Assembly: GCA_934085635.1 (NCBI GenBank)
Contig: CAKOHL010000008.1
Location: 1-21,034, forward strand
DNA: 21,034 nucleotides
DNA from: an uncultured Bacilli bacterium
GTDB lineage: Bacteria; Bacillota_I; Bacilli_A; RF39; UBA660
Direction: 5' to 3'
Below are positions 1 to 7,561 of this stretch, piece after piece (the first letter of the stretch is position 1; the number at the start of each line of letters is the position of its first letter). The notes beneath the pieces are model-generated. The model saw nothing but the letters and a program-made list of their open reading frames with translations, had not been told where the DNA came from and did not search any database. Both the position numbers and the translations under genes were made by a program.

Positions 1-3000
1 CCATCTAGTAGAATGGCTTCTTTAGTAGATAAGTGGAGTAGTGAAGGCAGAACTAATATTTTTGGAGAGAAGGTTTCTGTTATTGAGATGCAAAGCGAGG
101 CGGGTGCAAGTGCTTTTATGCACGGTAGTTTACAAGGTGGAAGGCTAACTACTACGTTTACTGCTAGTCAAGGGCTTCTTTTAATGATTCCGTCGATGTA
201 TAAAATGGCTGGAGAGTGTTTGCCTGGTGTTATTCACGTAGCGGCAAGGAGTCTTTCTACTCACGCATTAAGTATATTTGGAGATCATCAAGATATTTAT
301 AGTACTAGAAGTACGGGATTTTCTATTCTTTCAAGTAGTAATGTTGAGGATGCTTATTATTTGGGTTTAGTTAGCCATTTGTCAGCTTTAGAGTCTTCTA
401 TTCCAGTGTTGCATTTTTTTGATGGATTCAGGACTAGTCACGAAATTAATATGGTTAGTACTTTAAATGATGATGAAATTAAGTCACTTATTAATATGGA
501 TTATGTTAATAAATTTAGGGATCACGCGATTAATGTGGGAAAATGTATTACTAGGGGTACTAGTGAGACTGAAGATGTTTATTTTCAAAATACTGAAGCT
601 AGGAATGAACTTTATAATAATACTCCTCTTATTGTTAATAATTATATGGAAAAGATAAATAAGTTTACTGGTAAAGATTATAAACCATTTAATTATTATG
701 GTGCTAAAAATGCTAAGTATGTTATTGTTGCTATGGGGTCTGTATGTGATACTATTAAACTTGTTATTGATGAGATTAATAAGGAAGATGATGAGTATGG
801 ACTTATTAACGTTCATTTATATAGACCATTTAGTTTGGATTATTTTTTGAAGGCTCTTCCTAAGTCTGCTATAAAAGTGACTGTACTTGATAGGACTAAA
901 GAAGCAGGTAGCTTGTGTGAACCACTTTATTTAGATGTGTGTGCTGCTTTAAAAGGTGAAGATATAGAAATAGTAGGAGGTAGATATGGACTTTCTAGTA
1001 AAGATACTACACCTGGTATGATTTATAGTACTTTTGAGAATATGAAGAAACATTCTGTGAAAGATCATTTTACTCTTGGTATTATAGATGATGTAACTAA
1101 TACTAATTTACCTATCAAAGATTTTAATATATCAAAGAAATGGAAAGAAATTAAAGTGTTTGGCTTTGGTTCTGATGGTATGGTTAGTGCTAGTAAAAAT
1201 ATTCTTAAAGTAGTAAGTGATAATAATTATGTTCAAGGATATTTTGAGTACGATTCTAAGAAGAGTGGTGGAGTAACAATTAGTCATTTGAGGATTTCTG
1301 ATGAGAAAATTAATGCACCTTATTATTTGACTGAACCTAATTTAGTAGTTGTTACTAAAGATTCTTATCTTTCTAAATTTGAGGTTTTAGAGGGTATTAA
1401 GAAAAATGGAATTCTTTTAATTAATTCTAGTAAGAGTGATGAAGAGATTAATTTAATAACTAAGAATAGTACTAAGGAAATTATTAATGATCAAAATATT
1501 AGAGTTTTGGTTTGTGATGCTGATACTTTAAGTGAAAAATTTAATTTGAGGGGTAAGATTAATAATATTATGTCTATGTATATTCTTAAAATGCTTGGCG
1601 CTAGTGGGGAAGATGTGCTTAAGTTTAAGGATAATATTAGAGAAATGTATAAGGATAAGGGAGAGAATGTTGTTGATTCTAATTTGAGAGTTCTTGATTT
1701 ATGTATAGATTTCTTGAGAGATTTTGATAAGAGTAAATTTTCTGTGACTGATGAGAGTCTAATTATTAATAATATTTATGATGAAATGCTTTATAGAAGG
1801 GGTAATCTTGTTAAGGTTTCAGATTTTCTTCCACATAAAGATGGTACTTTTGATGGAGGAACTTCATCGAGTGATAAGAGAAAGATTTCTAATAAAGTAC
1901 CTAAGTGGTGTAAGGAGAATTGCATTCAGTGTAATTTGTGTGCGTTTGTGTGTCCTCATAGTGTTATTAAACCTTTTAATATAAGTGATGAAGAACTTGA
2001 TAAGAGTCCACTTAGTGAAGAAGATACTTTAAAGAGTATGGAAAATGGTAAGCATTTCTATTTAGGAATTAATACTGATAATTGTACTGGTTGTACTCTT
2101 TGTTCACGCGTGTGTCCTGGCAAGAATGGACAGAAGGCTCTTAGTATGAGTGAAGAAGTAACTAAAGAAGATTTGCTTTGTGATTATTTGAAAGAAAATA
2201 TTAAGAACGATACAACTTTTTCTAAGTTTACTGTTAAGGGTCTTGGTTTTCAAAAGAATAATATTGAATTTCCTGGAGCCTGTGCTGGTTGTGGAGAGAC
2301 AGCTTATTTGAAAATTCTTACAAGTCTTTTTGGAGATAATATTGTTATTTCAAATGCTACTGGTTGTTCTTCTATTTATGGAGCAAGTCTTCCTTGTACA
2401 CCTTATAAAGTGCCTTGGATTAGTAGTTTATTTGAGGATAATGCTGAATTTGGATTTGGACTTTATTATTCTTATTTGACTGCAAGAGAGAGAATTAAAG
2501 AGATTATGATTTCTACTAGGGATGATGTGTCTAAAAATGTTAAGGATATTTATAAAGAGTGGATAGATAATAGTGAAGATAAGGTTATTACTAGGGAAGT
2601 TAAAGAAAAGTTAAAAGATAAGGATATTCCCCCTGAACTTAAGAGCTTAACCGATTATATTCCTGCTAGAACTGTTTGGATTGTTGGAGGAGATGGATGG
2701 GCTTACGATATAGGTTTTGGTGGACTTGATCACGTTCTTAGAAGTGGAGAGAATGTTAAAGTGTTAGTTTTGGATACTGAGGTTTATTCTAATACTGGAG
2801 GACAGACTTCTAAGTCTACTAGAATTGGTGCGATTTCTGAGTTTGCTAGTAAGGGTAAATTAAGGCCAAAGAAAGATTTGTTTCAGATTGCTATGAATAT
2901 TCCTAATACATATGTTGCAAGCATTAGTGCAGGTGCTAGTCCTATGTCTGCGATTAAAGCATTCAAGGAAGCTGAAGAACATAAAGGGCCAAGTGTTATT

Positions 3001-3309
3001 ATTGCTTATAGTCCTTGCATCGCACACGGTATTCAAGGGGGACTTTCTAATAGCATTTCAGAACAAAAGTTACTTGTAGAGAGTGGTTATAATATTTTAA
3101 TGAGATATAATCCAGATATAGATAAACTTACTATTGATTCAAAAGAACCTAATTTTATGCTTTATGAAACTGTTTTTGCTAAGGAAATGAGATATAAGAA
3201 TTTGGAATATTTAAATCCTGAAAATTATGAGAAATTATATAATGAACATATGCATCTTGCTAAGGAAAGATATGAATATTATAAGGCTATTCAAGATAGG
3301 AAAGAGTAA
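1..3309 (+). CDS. nifJ: Pyruvate:ferredoxin (flavodoxin) oxidoreductase, 5' end cut off
   Basis: Oxidatively decarboxylates pyruvate with CoA to acetyl-CoA and CO2, passing electrons to ferredoxin; cytoplasmic, central to anaerobic fermentation. The frame is open from base 1, and the first codons (PSSRMASLVDKW) match the N-terminal PSSxMAxxxDxW motif of the family, so the ATG at 13 is internal and about 25-30 residues are missing upstream. Counting from base 1, 1102 residues are visible against a usual 1170-1190. R83 in ARSLSTHALSIFGDHQD corresponds to the pyruvate-binding Arg. The ferredoxin-like domain carries two 4Fe-4S motifs, C641/C644/C647/C651-P and C695/C698/C701/C705-P. The C-terminal TPP domain has CAGCGE (C761, C764), ATGCSS (C789), GDGW (897-900), SNTGGQTSKST and SPCIAHG (C1006), giving the four Cys of the proximal cluster. 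Every key residue seen is intact. The assignment is certain apart from the missing start. Confidence 0.97.
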   Translation, partial: PSSRMASLVDKWSSEGRTNIFGEKVSVIEMQSEAGASAFMHGSLQGGRLTTTFTASQGLLLMIPSMYKMAGECLPGVIHVAARSLSTHALSIFGDHQDIYSTRSTGFSILSSSNVEDAYYLGLVSHLSALESSIPVLHFFDGFRTSHEINMVSTLNDDEIKSLINMDYVNKFRDHAINVGKCITRGTSETEDVYFQNTEARNELYNNTPLIVNNYMEKINKFTGKDYKPFNYYGAKNAKYVIVAMGSVCDTIKLVIDEINKEDDEYGLINVHLYRPFSLDYFLKALPKSAIKVTVLDRTKEAGSLCEPLYLDVCAALKGEDIEIVGGRYGLSSKDTTPGMIYSTFENMKKHSVKDHFTLGIIDDVTNTNLPIKDFNISKKWKEIKVFGFGSDGMVSASKNILKVVSDNNYVQGYFEYDSKKSGGVTISHLRISDEKINAPYYLTEPNLVVVTKDSYLSKFEVLEGIKKNGILLINSSKSDEEINLITKNSTKEIINDQNIRVLVCDADTLSEKFNLRGKINNIMSMYILKMLGASGEDVLKFKDNIREMYKDKGENVVDSNLRVLDLCIDFLRDFDKSKFSVTDESLIINNIYDEMLYRRGNLVKVSDFLPHKDGTFDGGTSSSDKRKISNKVPKWCKENCIQCNLCAFVCPHSVIKPFNISDEELDKSPLSEEDTLKSMENGKHFYLGINTDNCTGCTLCSRVCPGKNGQKALSMSEEVTKEDLLCDYLKENIKNDTTFSKFTVKGLGFQKNNIEFPGACAGCGETAYLKILTSLFGDNIVISNATGCSSIYGASLPCTPYKVPWISSLFEDNAEFGFGLYYSYLTARERIKEIMISTRDDVSKNVKDIYKEWIDNSEDKVITREVKEKLKDKDIPPELKSLTDYIPARTVWIVGGDGWAYDIGFGGLDHVLRSGENVKVLVLDTEVYSNTGGQTSKSTRIGAISEFASKGKLRPKKDLFQIAMNIPNTYVASISAGASPMSAIKAFKEAEEHKGPSVIIAYSPCIAHGIQGGLSNSISEQKLLVESGYNILMRYNPDIDKLTIDSKEPNFMLYETVFAKEMRYKNLEYLNPENYEKLYNEHMHLAKERYEYYKAIQDRKE

Positions 3310-3360
3310 TTCTTTCTTTTTCTTTTGTAAAAGTTACCACTAGTTATTTTTGTTAATGTA

Positions 3361-3369
3361 TGATAAAAT
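3361..3369 (+). promoter_or_regulatory. Extended -10 promoter for the CHAP hydrolase gene
   Basis: TGA-TAAAAT fits an extended -10 (TGn-TATAAT, one mismatch). No good -35 lies 16-18 nt upstream. Predicted start near 3376 leaves a short leader containing AGGTG (3378-3382), 8 nt before the ATG at 3391. Confidence 0.45.
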
Positions 3370-3390
3370 AATCTTGTAGGTGAAAAAGGG

Positions 3391-4524
3391 ATGGAAAAAG
3401 TAAAAAACTTTTATGAAAAAATTAGTGATGTTGTTAAGAATTTTTTTATAAAAATTGATAAAAGTATTAAGAAATTTATGAAAGAAGTTAAGAAGGATGC
3501 TAAGTTAAGAAAGTATCTTGTTATTACTTTTGTTTCAATTGTTTTGATTACTATTTTAATTATATTTTTGACACTTAGTCCAAGAATTCATTTGACTGGT
3601 AGTCAAGATATTTATATTAATTTAAATAGTGAGTTTAAAGAACCAGGATATTCTGCTAAGTATTTTGGTAAGAATTTAACTAGCAAGGTTAAAGTAACTA
3701 GTAATGTTGATACTACTAAGATTGGCGAGTATGAGGTTGAGTATTATGTGAAGTCTTTGATTTCATTAAGAAGTACTAAGATAAGAAGATTTGTTACTGT
3801 TGTGGATAAGAAAGAACCTGTTATTACTTTAAAAGGTAACACGGAAGTTACTATTTATGTTAAAAATGAATATAAGGAACCTGGATTTACTGCAAGTGAT
3901 AATTATGATGGAGATATTACTGATAAAGTAGTTGTTCAAAATAATGTTGATAATTCTAAAATTGGAAGTTATGAAATTGTTTATAAAGTTAGTGATTCTT
4001 CAGGTAATGAAACTAGTGTTAAAAGGGTAGTTAAAGTTATTAATAGACCAGTTTCATCAAGTTTTTATACTAGTGTTACTGTTCCTACTGTTACTGGTAC
4101 TAAGGGTAGTTTACAAATGGTGTCTTTAGCAGAAGGGCAACTTGGTAATGTTGGTGGAGAGATTTATTGGAGATGGTATGGATTTAATTATAAAGTTCCT
4201 TGGTGTGCTGCATTTATTTCGTGGCTTGCTAATGAACTTGGATATTTGGATACTTTAATTCCAAAGACTGCTTCTGTTCCAACTATGGTTAGATGGTTTA
4301 GAAGTAATGGACAACTTCAAAAGAGTTCTTATGAACCAAAGCCTGGAGAGATAATATTCTTTGACTGGAATGTTGATGGACATCCTGATCACGTTGGTTT
4401 AGTTGAGAAAATTGAAAATGGTAGAATTTATACAATTGAAGGTAATTCTAGAGATGAGTGTAAGAGAAGAGATTATCCTATAACTAGTAAATATGTTTAT
4501 GGATATGGAACTCCTTTATATTAA
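3391..4524 (+). CDS. Membrane-anchored CHAP-domain peptidoglycan hydrolase with two Ig-like domains
   Basis: Predicted cell-surface wall hydrolase (amidase or endopeptidase), 377 residues. A Lys-rich cytoplasmic segment (1-41) precedes one membrane span (about 42-62), so it is anchored N-in/C-out rather than cleaved. Two bacterial Ig-like repeats of the DUF5011 kind follow (about 66-138 and 143-216); both carry the EPG[YF].A...G.[DN]LT/DIT...VDxxKIGxYExxY pattern. The C-terminal domain (about 245-377) is CHAP: C272 in PWCAAF, H334 in PDHVGLVE and E350/N352 in IEGNS form the expected Cys-His-polar set. The start is fixed by AGGTG eight bases upstream. It stands alone, with its own promoter candidate and terminator, after nifJ. 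Catalytic identity is firm at family level; the bond cut cannot be read from sequence. Confidence 0.88.
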   Translation: MEKVKNFYEKISDVVKNFFIKIDKSIKKFMKEVKKDAKLRKYLVITFVSIVLITILIIFLTLSPRIHLTGSQDIYINLNSEFKEPGYSAKYFGKNLTSKVKVTSNVDTTKIGEYEVEYYVKSLISLRSTKIRRFVTVVDKKEPVITLKGNTEVTIYVKNEYKEPGFTASDNYDGDITDKVVVQNNVDNSKIGSYEIVYKVSDSSGNETSVKRVVKVINRPVSSSFYTSVTVPTVTGTKGSLQMVSLAEGQLGNVGGEIYWRWYGFNYKVPWCAAFISWLANELGYLDTLIPKTASVPTMVRWFRSNGQLQKSSYEPKPGEIIFFDWNVDGHPDHVGLVEKIENGRIYTIEGNSRDECKRRDYPITSKYVYGYGTPLY

Positions 4525-4530
4525 AAAAAG

Positions 4531-4552
4531 CCTTGCTTAATGCAAGGTTTTT
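4531..4552 (+). terminator. Intrinsic terminator after the CHAP hydrolase gene
   Basis: CCTTGC-TTAAT-GCAAGG hairpin (6 bp, 5-nt loop) followed directly by TTTTT, 6 nt after the stop codon. Confidence 0.85.
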
Positions 4553-4568
4553 GTGTGTGTTAAAACAT

Positions 4569-4600
4569 AAAAAAAGGATTGCCCCCCTGAAGAGCAATCC
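4569..4600 (-). terminator. Intrinsic terminator of the putative minus-strand small RNA
   Basis: Read on the minus strand: GGATTGC, an 11-nt loop (TCTTCAGGGGG), GCAATCC, then seven T (4575-4569). The 7-bp perfect stem plus U tract works only on this strand; on the plus strand the hairpin is followed by GGAAAAAAG. It converges with the plus-strand terminator at 4531-4552. Confidence 0.82.
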
Positions 4601-4669
4601 GGAAAAAAGAATAAAAAGGGGTTGGCTAGTGTGATACTAGCACCAATTCGCCTTAAGTGAATTGGTAAG
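4569..4669 (-). ncRNA. Putative ~100-nt small RNA with three hairpins and a C/U-rich linker
   Basis: No gene occupies this gap, yet the minus strand has a complete small-RNA layout: promoter TTGACT-N17-TAGTAT (4703-4675), predicted 5' end near 4669, and an intrinsic terminator ending at 4569. In transcript order: hairpin 1 has 8-bp arms ACCAATTC/GAATTGGT (4666-4659 with 4649-4642) and a 9-nt loop. Hairpin 2 follows with no gap, 6-bp arms GCTAGT/ACTAGC (4641-4636 with 4630-4625). Then comes an unpaired linker rich in C and U with CCCC followed by U runs (about 4624-4601), and finally the terminator hairpin, whose loop holds a run of G. The C-rich linker resembles SD-pairing regions of Firmicutes sRNAs in general style; no known family is recognised. 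The linker contains CCCUUUUU, complementary to AAAAAGGG directly before the CHAP gene ATG (3383-3390). It cannot be the recG leader, because the recG promoter lies beyond it on the other strand. Confidence 0.62.
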
Positions 4670-4674
4670 TCTAT

Positions 4675-4703
4675 ATACTAAACTAAAACGTGTTAAAAGT
4701 CAA
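4675..4703 (-). promoter_or_regulatory. Promoter of the putative minus-strand small RNA
   Basis: TTGACT (4703-4698) and TAGTAT (4680-4675) are separated by exactly 17 nt on the minus strand. It lies back to back with the recG promoter, with 43 nt between the two -35 boxes. Confidence 0.6.
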
Positions 4704-4746
4704 TAGTTTTTTGTTAAAAAAATAATAAAAAAGTTATATAAGTTAA

Positions 4747-4775
4747 TTGACAAACATAGTTTTGTATATTAAAAT
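4747..4775 (+). promoter_or_regulatory. recG promoter
   Basis: TTGACA (4747-4752), 17-nt spacer, TAAAAT (4770-4775): a near-consensus sigma-A promoter. The leader ends in GGAG (4791-4794), 5 nt before the ATG at 4800. Confidence 0.82.
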
Positions 4776-4799
4776 GAATATGTAAGTAAGGGAGTAGTT

Positions 4800-6794
4800 A
4801 TGGAATTAGAAAAAATTAAAGGGTTAGGAGATAAATATATTAAATTATTAAATTCTTTAAATATATATAATGTTCAAGATTTGTTGATGTATTATCCCTT
4901 TAGATATGATATTTATAAATTAAGTGATATTAGTTTAGCTAAGGATAAAGAAAGTGTAACTGTTTTAGGAAGAGTGGACAGCGTGCCTATTTCGAGATAT
5001 ATTCATTCTAGGTTAAATGTGCTTTCTTTTAGAGTTTTTACTGGTAATAAACTTGTTAATGTTTCTATATATAATCGTGCTTTTATGAAAAGAAATTTAA
5101 CTCCTGGAAGAGAAGTAACTATTATTGGTAAGTATGATGCTAAGAGAAATACTATAGTAGCTAGTAATATATTATTAGAGGAAATTAAAGATGGTACTAT
5201 TAACGGAGTATATCATTTAAAGAGTGGTATTACTAATAAGCAGATTTCTAAATTTATTCTTGATGCTTATGTAGAAGTAGATGAAATTTTAGATTATGTA
5301 CCAGATGATTTAAATCAAAAATATAATTTTATTACTAAGAAAGAGGCTATTAGAAAAATACATTTTCCAGAAAGTATAGATGAAATTAAGGAAGCTAAGT
5401 TGAAACTTATTTATGAAGAATTATTTATTTTTATGTTTAAGATAAATTATTTGAAATATATTAAAACTGGGGAAGTTAAAAAAGTTAAGAAAGAGTGCAA
5501 TAAGAGTTTGCTTCAAGATTTTCTTACTTCTTTACCTTTTGAACTTACTGAGGATCAGACTTTGGCAGTTATGGATATTTATAATGATACAGTTAGTGAT
5601 AAGAGAATGAATAGACTTATATGTGGAGATGTTGGGTCAGGTAAGACAGTAGTAGGACTTGCTGGCGTTTATATTAATTATATGGGGGGTTATCAAAGTG
5701 CTTTAATGGCGCCTACTGAGATACTTGCTAATCAACATTATAATAATATTAAGAATTTACTTTCTAATACGAATATAAATGTTAGACTTTTGTCTGGTAA
5801 TACTAAGAAGAAGGAAAGAATAGAGATTTATGAGGGTCTTAAAGATGGGAGTATTGATCTTCTTATAGGGACTCACGCGATTATTAGTGATAAAGTAGAT
5901 TTTAAGAATCTCGGGCTTGTTATTACAGATGAGCAGCATAGGTTTGGAGTTAATCAAAGAGAGAGTCTTCGCAATAAAGGATTGCTTCCTGATATTCTTT
6001 ATATGTCTGCTACTCCTATTCCTAGAACATATGCACTTACTATTTATGGGGATATGGATATTTCACTTATTAAAACTAAACCAAAAGGTAGAAAAGAAAT
6101 TAAGACTATTGTTAAGAGTGATAAAGAGATTAAAGATGTTCTTTATGGTATGCTGGAAGAAATTAAAAAAGGGCATCAGGTGTACGTTGTGTCTCCATTA
6201 ATTGATGAAGGTGAGAATACTAATTTAGTACCAGTTACTGAGCTTAAAGAAAAGATAGAAATTGCTTTTAATGGAAAAGTATCTGTAGGACTTTTGCACG
6301 GGAAACTTGATAAAGAAGAAAAAGAAAAGGTTATGAACGATTTTATTAATGGGAAGATTAAAGTTTTGGTTTCTACTACTGTTATTGAAGTAGGTGTTGA
6401 TAATCCTAATGCTACTATGATGGTTATTTTTAATGCTGACAGGTTTGGACTTGCTACTTTGCATCAGCTTAGAGGAAGAATTGGTAGAAATAGTTTAGAT
6501 TCTTATTGTATTTTAATCGGACCCAAAAATGATAGACTTAAAGTTCTTGAGGAGAGTACTGATGGATTTTATATTACTGAGAAAGACTTTGAGATGAGAA
6601 GAGAAGGGGACTTGTTTGGAGTTAGACAAAGTGGAGATATGGCTTTTAAAATAGCAGATATTAAGAAAGATTTTAAAGTTCTATTAAAAGCAAAGAATGA
6701 TTCTATGATATTTTTGGAAGAAAATATTAGAAAAGCCTTTAAAAATAATGAAAAATATTATAAAATAGTAAACGAAATGAAAAGTTTAGATTAA
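4800..6794 (+). CDS. recG: ATP-dependent DNA helicase RecG
   Basis: Superfamily-2 helicase that remodels stalled replication forks and branch-migrates Holliday junctions; acts on the nucleoid. 664 residues, close to the usual 670-690. The N-terminal wedge/OB region (about 1-150) contains the early LxxLxIxxVxDLLxYxPFRYD motif. Helicase motifs follow in order: Walker A GSGKT (279-283), SALMAPTEILA, DEQHRFG box (D377-H380), SATPIPRT (from 403), and the C-terminal VSTTVIEVGVDNPNA and HQLRGRIGR motifs, then the RecG tail. ATG at 4800 has GGAG 5 nt upstream and its own strong promoter. YebC follows after 17 nt, so the two are probably co-transcribed. Nothing unusual is seen; identity is secure. Confidence 0.97.
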   Translation: MELEKIKGLGDKYIKLLNSLNIYNVQDLLMYYPFRYDIYKLSDISLAKDKESVTVLGRVDSVPISRYIHSRLNVLSFRVFTGNKLVNVSIYNRAFMKRNLTPGREVTIIGKYDAKRNTIVASNILLEEIKDGTINGVYHLKSGITNKQISKFILDAYVEVDEILDYVPDDLNQKYNFITKKEAIRKIHFPESIDEIKEAKLKLIYEELFIFMFKINYLKYIKTGEVKKVKKECNKSLLQDFLTSLPFELTEDQTLAVMDIYNDTVSDKRMNRLICGDVGSGKTVVGLAGVYINYMGGYQSALMAPTEILANQHYNNIKNLLSNTNINVRLLSGNTKKKERIEIYEGLKDGSIDLLIGTHAIISDKVDFKNLGLVITDEQHRFGVNQRESLRNKGLLPDILYMSATPIPRTYALTIYGDMDISLIKTKPKGRKEIKTIVKSDKEIKDVLYGMLEEIKKGHQVYVVSPLIDEGENTNLVPVTELKEKIEIAFNGKVSVGLLHGKLDKEEKEKVMNDFINGKIKVLVSTTVIEVGVDNPNATMMVIFNADRFGLATLHQLRGRIGRNSLDSYCILIGPKNDRLKVLEESTDGFYITEKDFEMRREGDLFGVRQSGDMAFKIADIKKDFKVLLKAKNDSMIFLEENIRKAFKNNEKYYKIVNEMKSLD

Positions 6795-6811
6795 AGAAAG
6801 AGGTGATTCGT

Positions 6812-7528
6812 GTGGGAAGAGCACATGAAGTAAGAGCAGCATCTATGGCTAAAACAGCTGCAGCTAAAAGTAAATTATATTCAATATATGCAAAGGAAAT
6901 TTATCAAGCAGCAAAAACTGGTGGTACTGATCCTAATGGGAATTTAACTCTTAGAAGTATTATAGAAAAAGCTAAGAAAGAACAAGTTCCTGCTGATGTT
7001 ATTCAAAGAAGTATTGACAAAGTTAATAAAGGCGTAGGAGAGGATTATACTGTTTGTGAGTATGAAGCTTTTGGGCCTGGTGGAAGTAATTTAATTATTA
7101 AATGTTTAACTGATAATGTTAATAGAACAGTTGCTAGTATTAAAACTGTTGCTAATAAGACTCAGATGAAAGTTGCTGGGCAAGGGGCTATTTCATATAT
7201 GTATGAAAATTTATGTGTACTTGGTGTTAAAGGGCACAGTGAAGACGAAGTTATGGAAGCACTTATTAATGCTGATGTAGATATGAATGATATGGAAGTT
7301 GATGGAGATGAGATTCTTGTTTATGCAGAACCATCTAGTTATAGTGCTATGAAGAAGGCACTTGAAGAAGCATTTCCTGGAATTAATTTTGAAGTAGATG
7401 AAATAGGTAAATATGCTAAGGATATGGTAACTCTTACTGGAGATGATAAAGTAGCTTTTGATAAGATAATTAATATGCTTGAAGAAGTTGATGATGTTAG
7501 TAATATTTATCATAATGTTAATTTATAA
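6812..7528 (+). CDS. YebC/PmpR family translation factor or transcriptional regulator
   Basis: YebC/TACO1/PmpR family; members have been described as DNA-binding regulators and, more recently, as ribosome-associated factors helping translation of proline-rich stretches. 238 residues from a GTG start at 6812: AAAGAGGTG (6797-6805) sits 6 nt before it, and the N-terminus then reads MGRAHEVRAASMAKTAAAKS as family members do. A GTG at 6803 in the same frame lies inside the SD and is rejected. Family marks are KEIYQAAKTGGTDPNGN, IxKAKKEQVPADVIQRSIDK, the YEAFGPGG block, NRTVASIKT, and the acidic C-terminal domain with EAFPGINFEVDEIGKYAKD. It sits 17 nt after recG, so probably the same transcript. 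Family assignment is firm; which molecular role applies here cannot be told. Confidence 0.92.
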   Translation: MGRAHEVRAASMAKTAAAKSKLYSIYAKEIYQAAKTGGTDPNGNLTLRSIIEKAKKEQVPADVIQRSIDKVNKGVGEDYTVCEYEAFGPGGSNLIIKCLTDNVNRTVASIKTVANKTQMKVAGQGAISYMYENLCVLGVKGHSEDEVMEALINADVDMNDMEVDGDEILVYAEPSSYSAMKKALEEAFPGINFEVDEIGKYAKDMVTLTGDDKVAFDKIINMLEEVDDVSNIYHNVNL

Positions 7529-7545
7529 GCCTTATGGCTTTTTTT
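7527..7545 (+). terminator. Weak intrinsic terminator between yebC and the HEPN gene
   Basis: AAGCC-TTAT-GGCTT followed by TTTTT: 5-bp stem, overlapping the yebC stop codon. Short, so probably partial; the next gene has no promoter of its own that I can see and may depend on read-through. Confidence 0.45.
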
Positions 7546-7561
7546 GTTAGGAGGTCGCACT

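Noticed and set aside
13..15. ATG at 13 as the start of the oxidoreductase gene.
   Set aside because: The codons before it (PSSR) continue the conserved N-terminal motif of the family, so the gene begins before the window.
484..816. Minus-strand and shifted-frame ORFs of 60-118 codons inside nifJ, recG, yebC and the NlpC/P60 gene.
   Set aside because: They lie wholly within well-supported genes, have low-complexity Ile/Asn/Lys/Ser composition expected from antisense of AT-rich coding DNA, and lack SDs.
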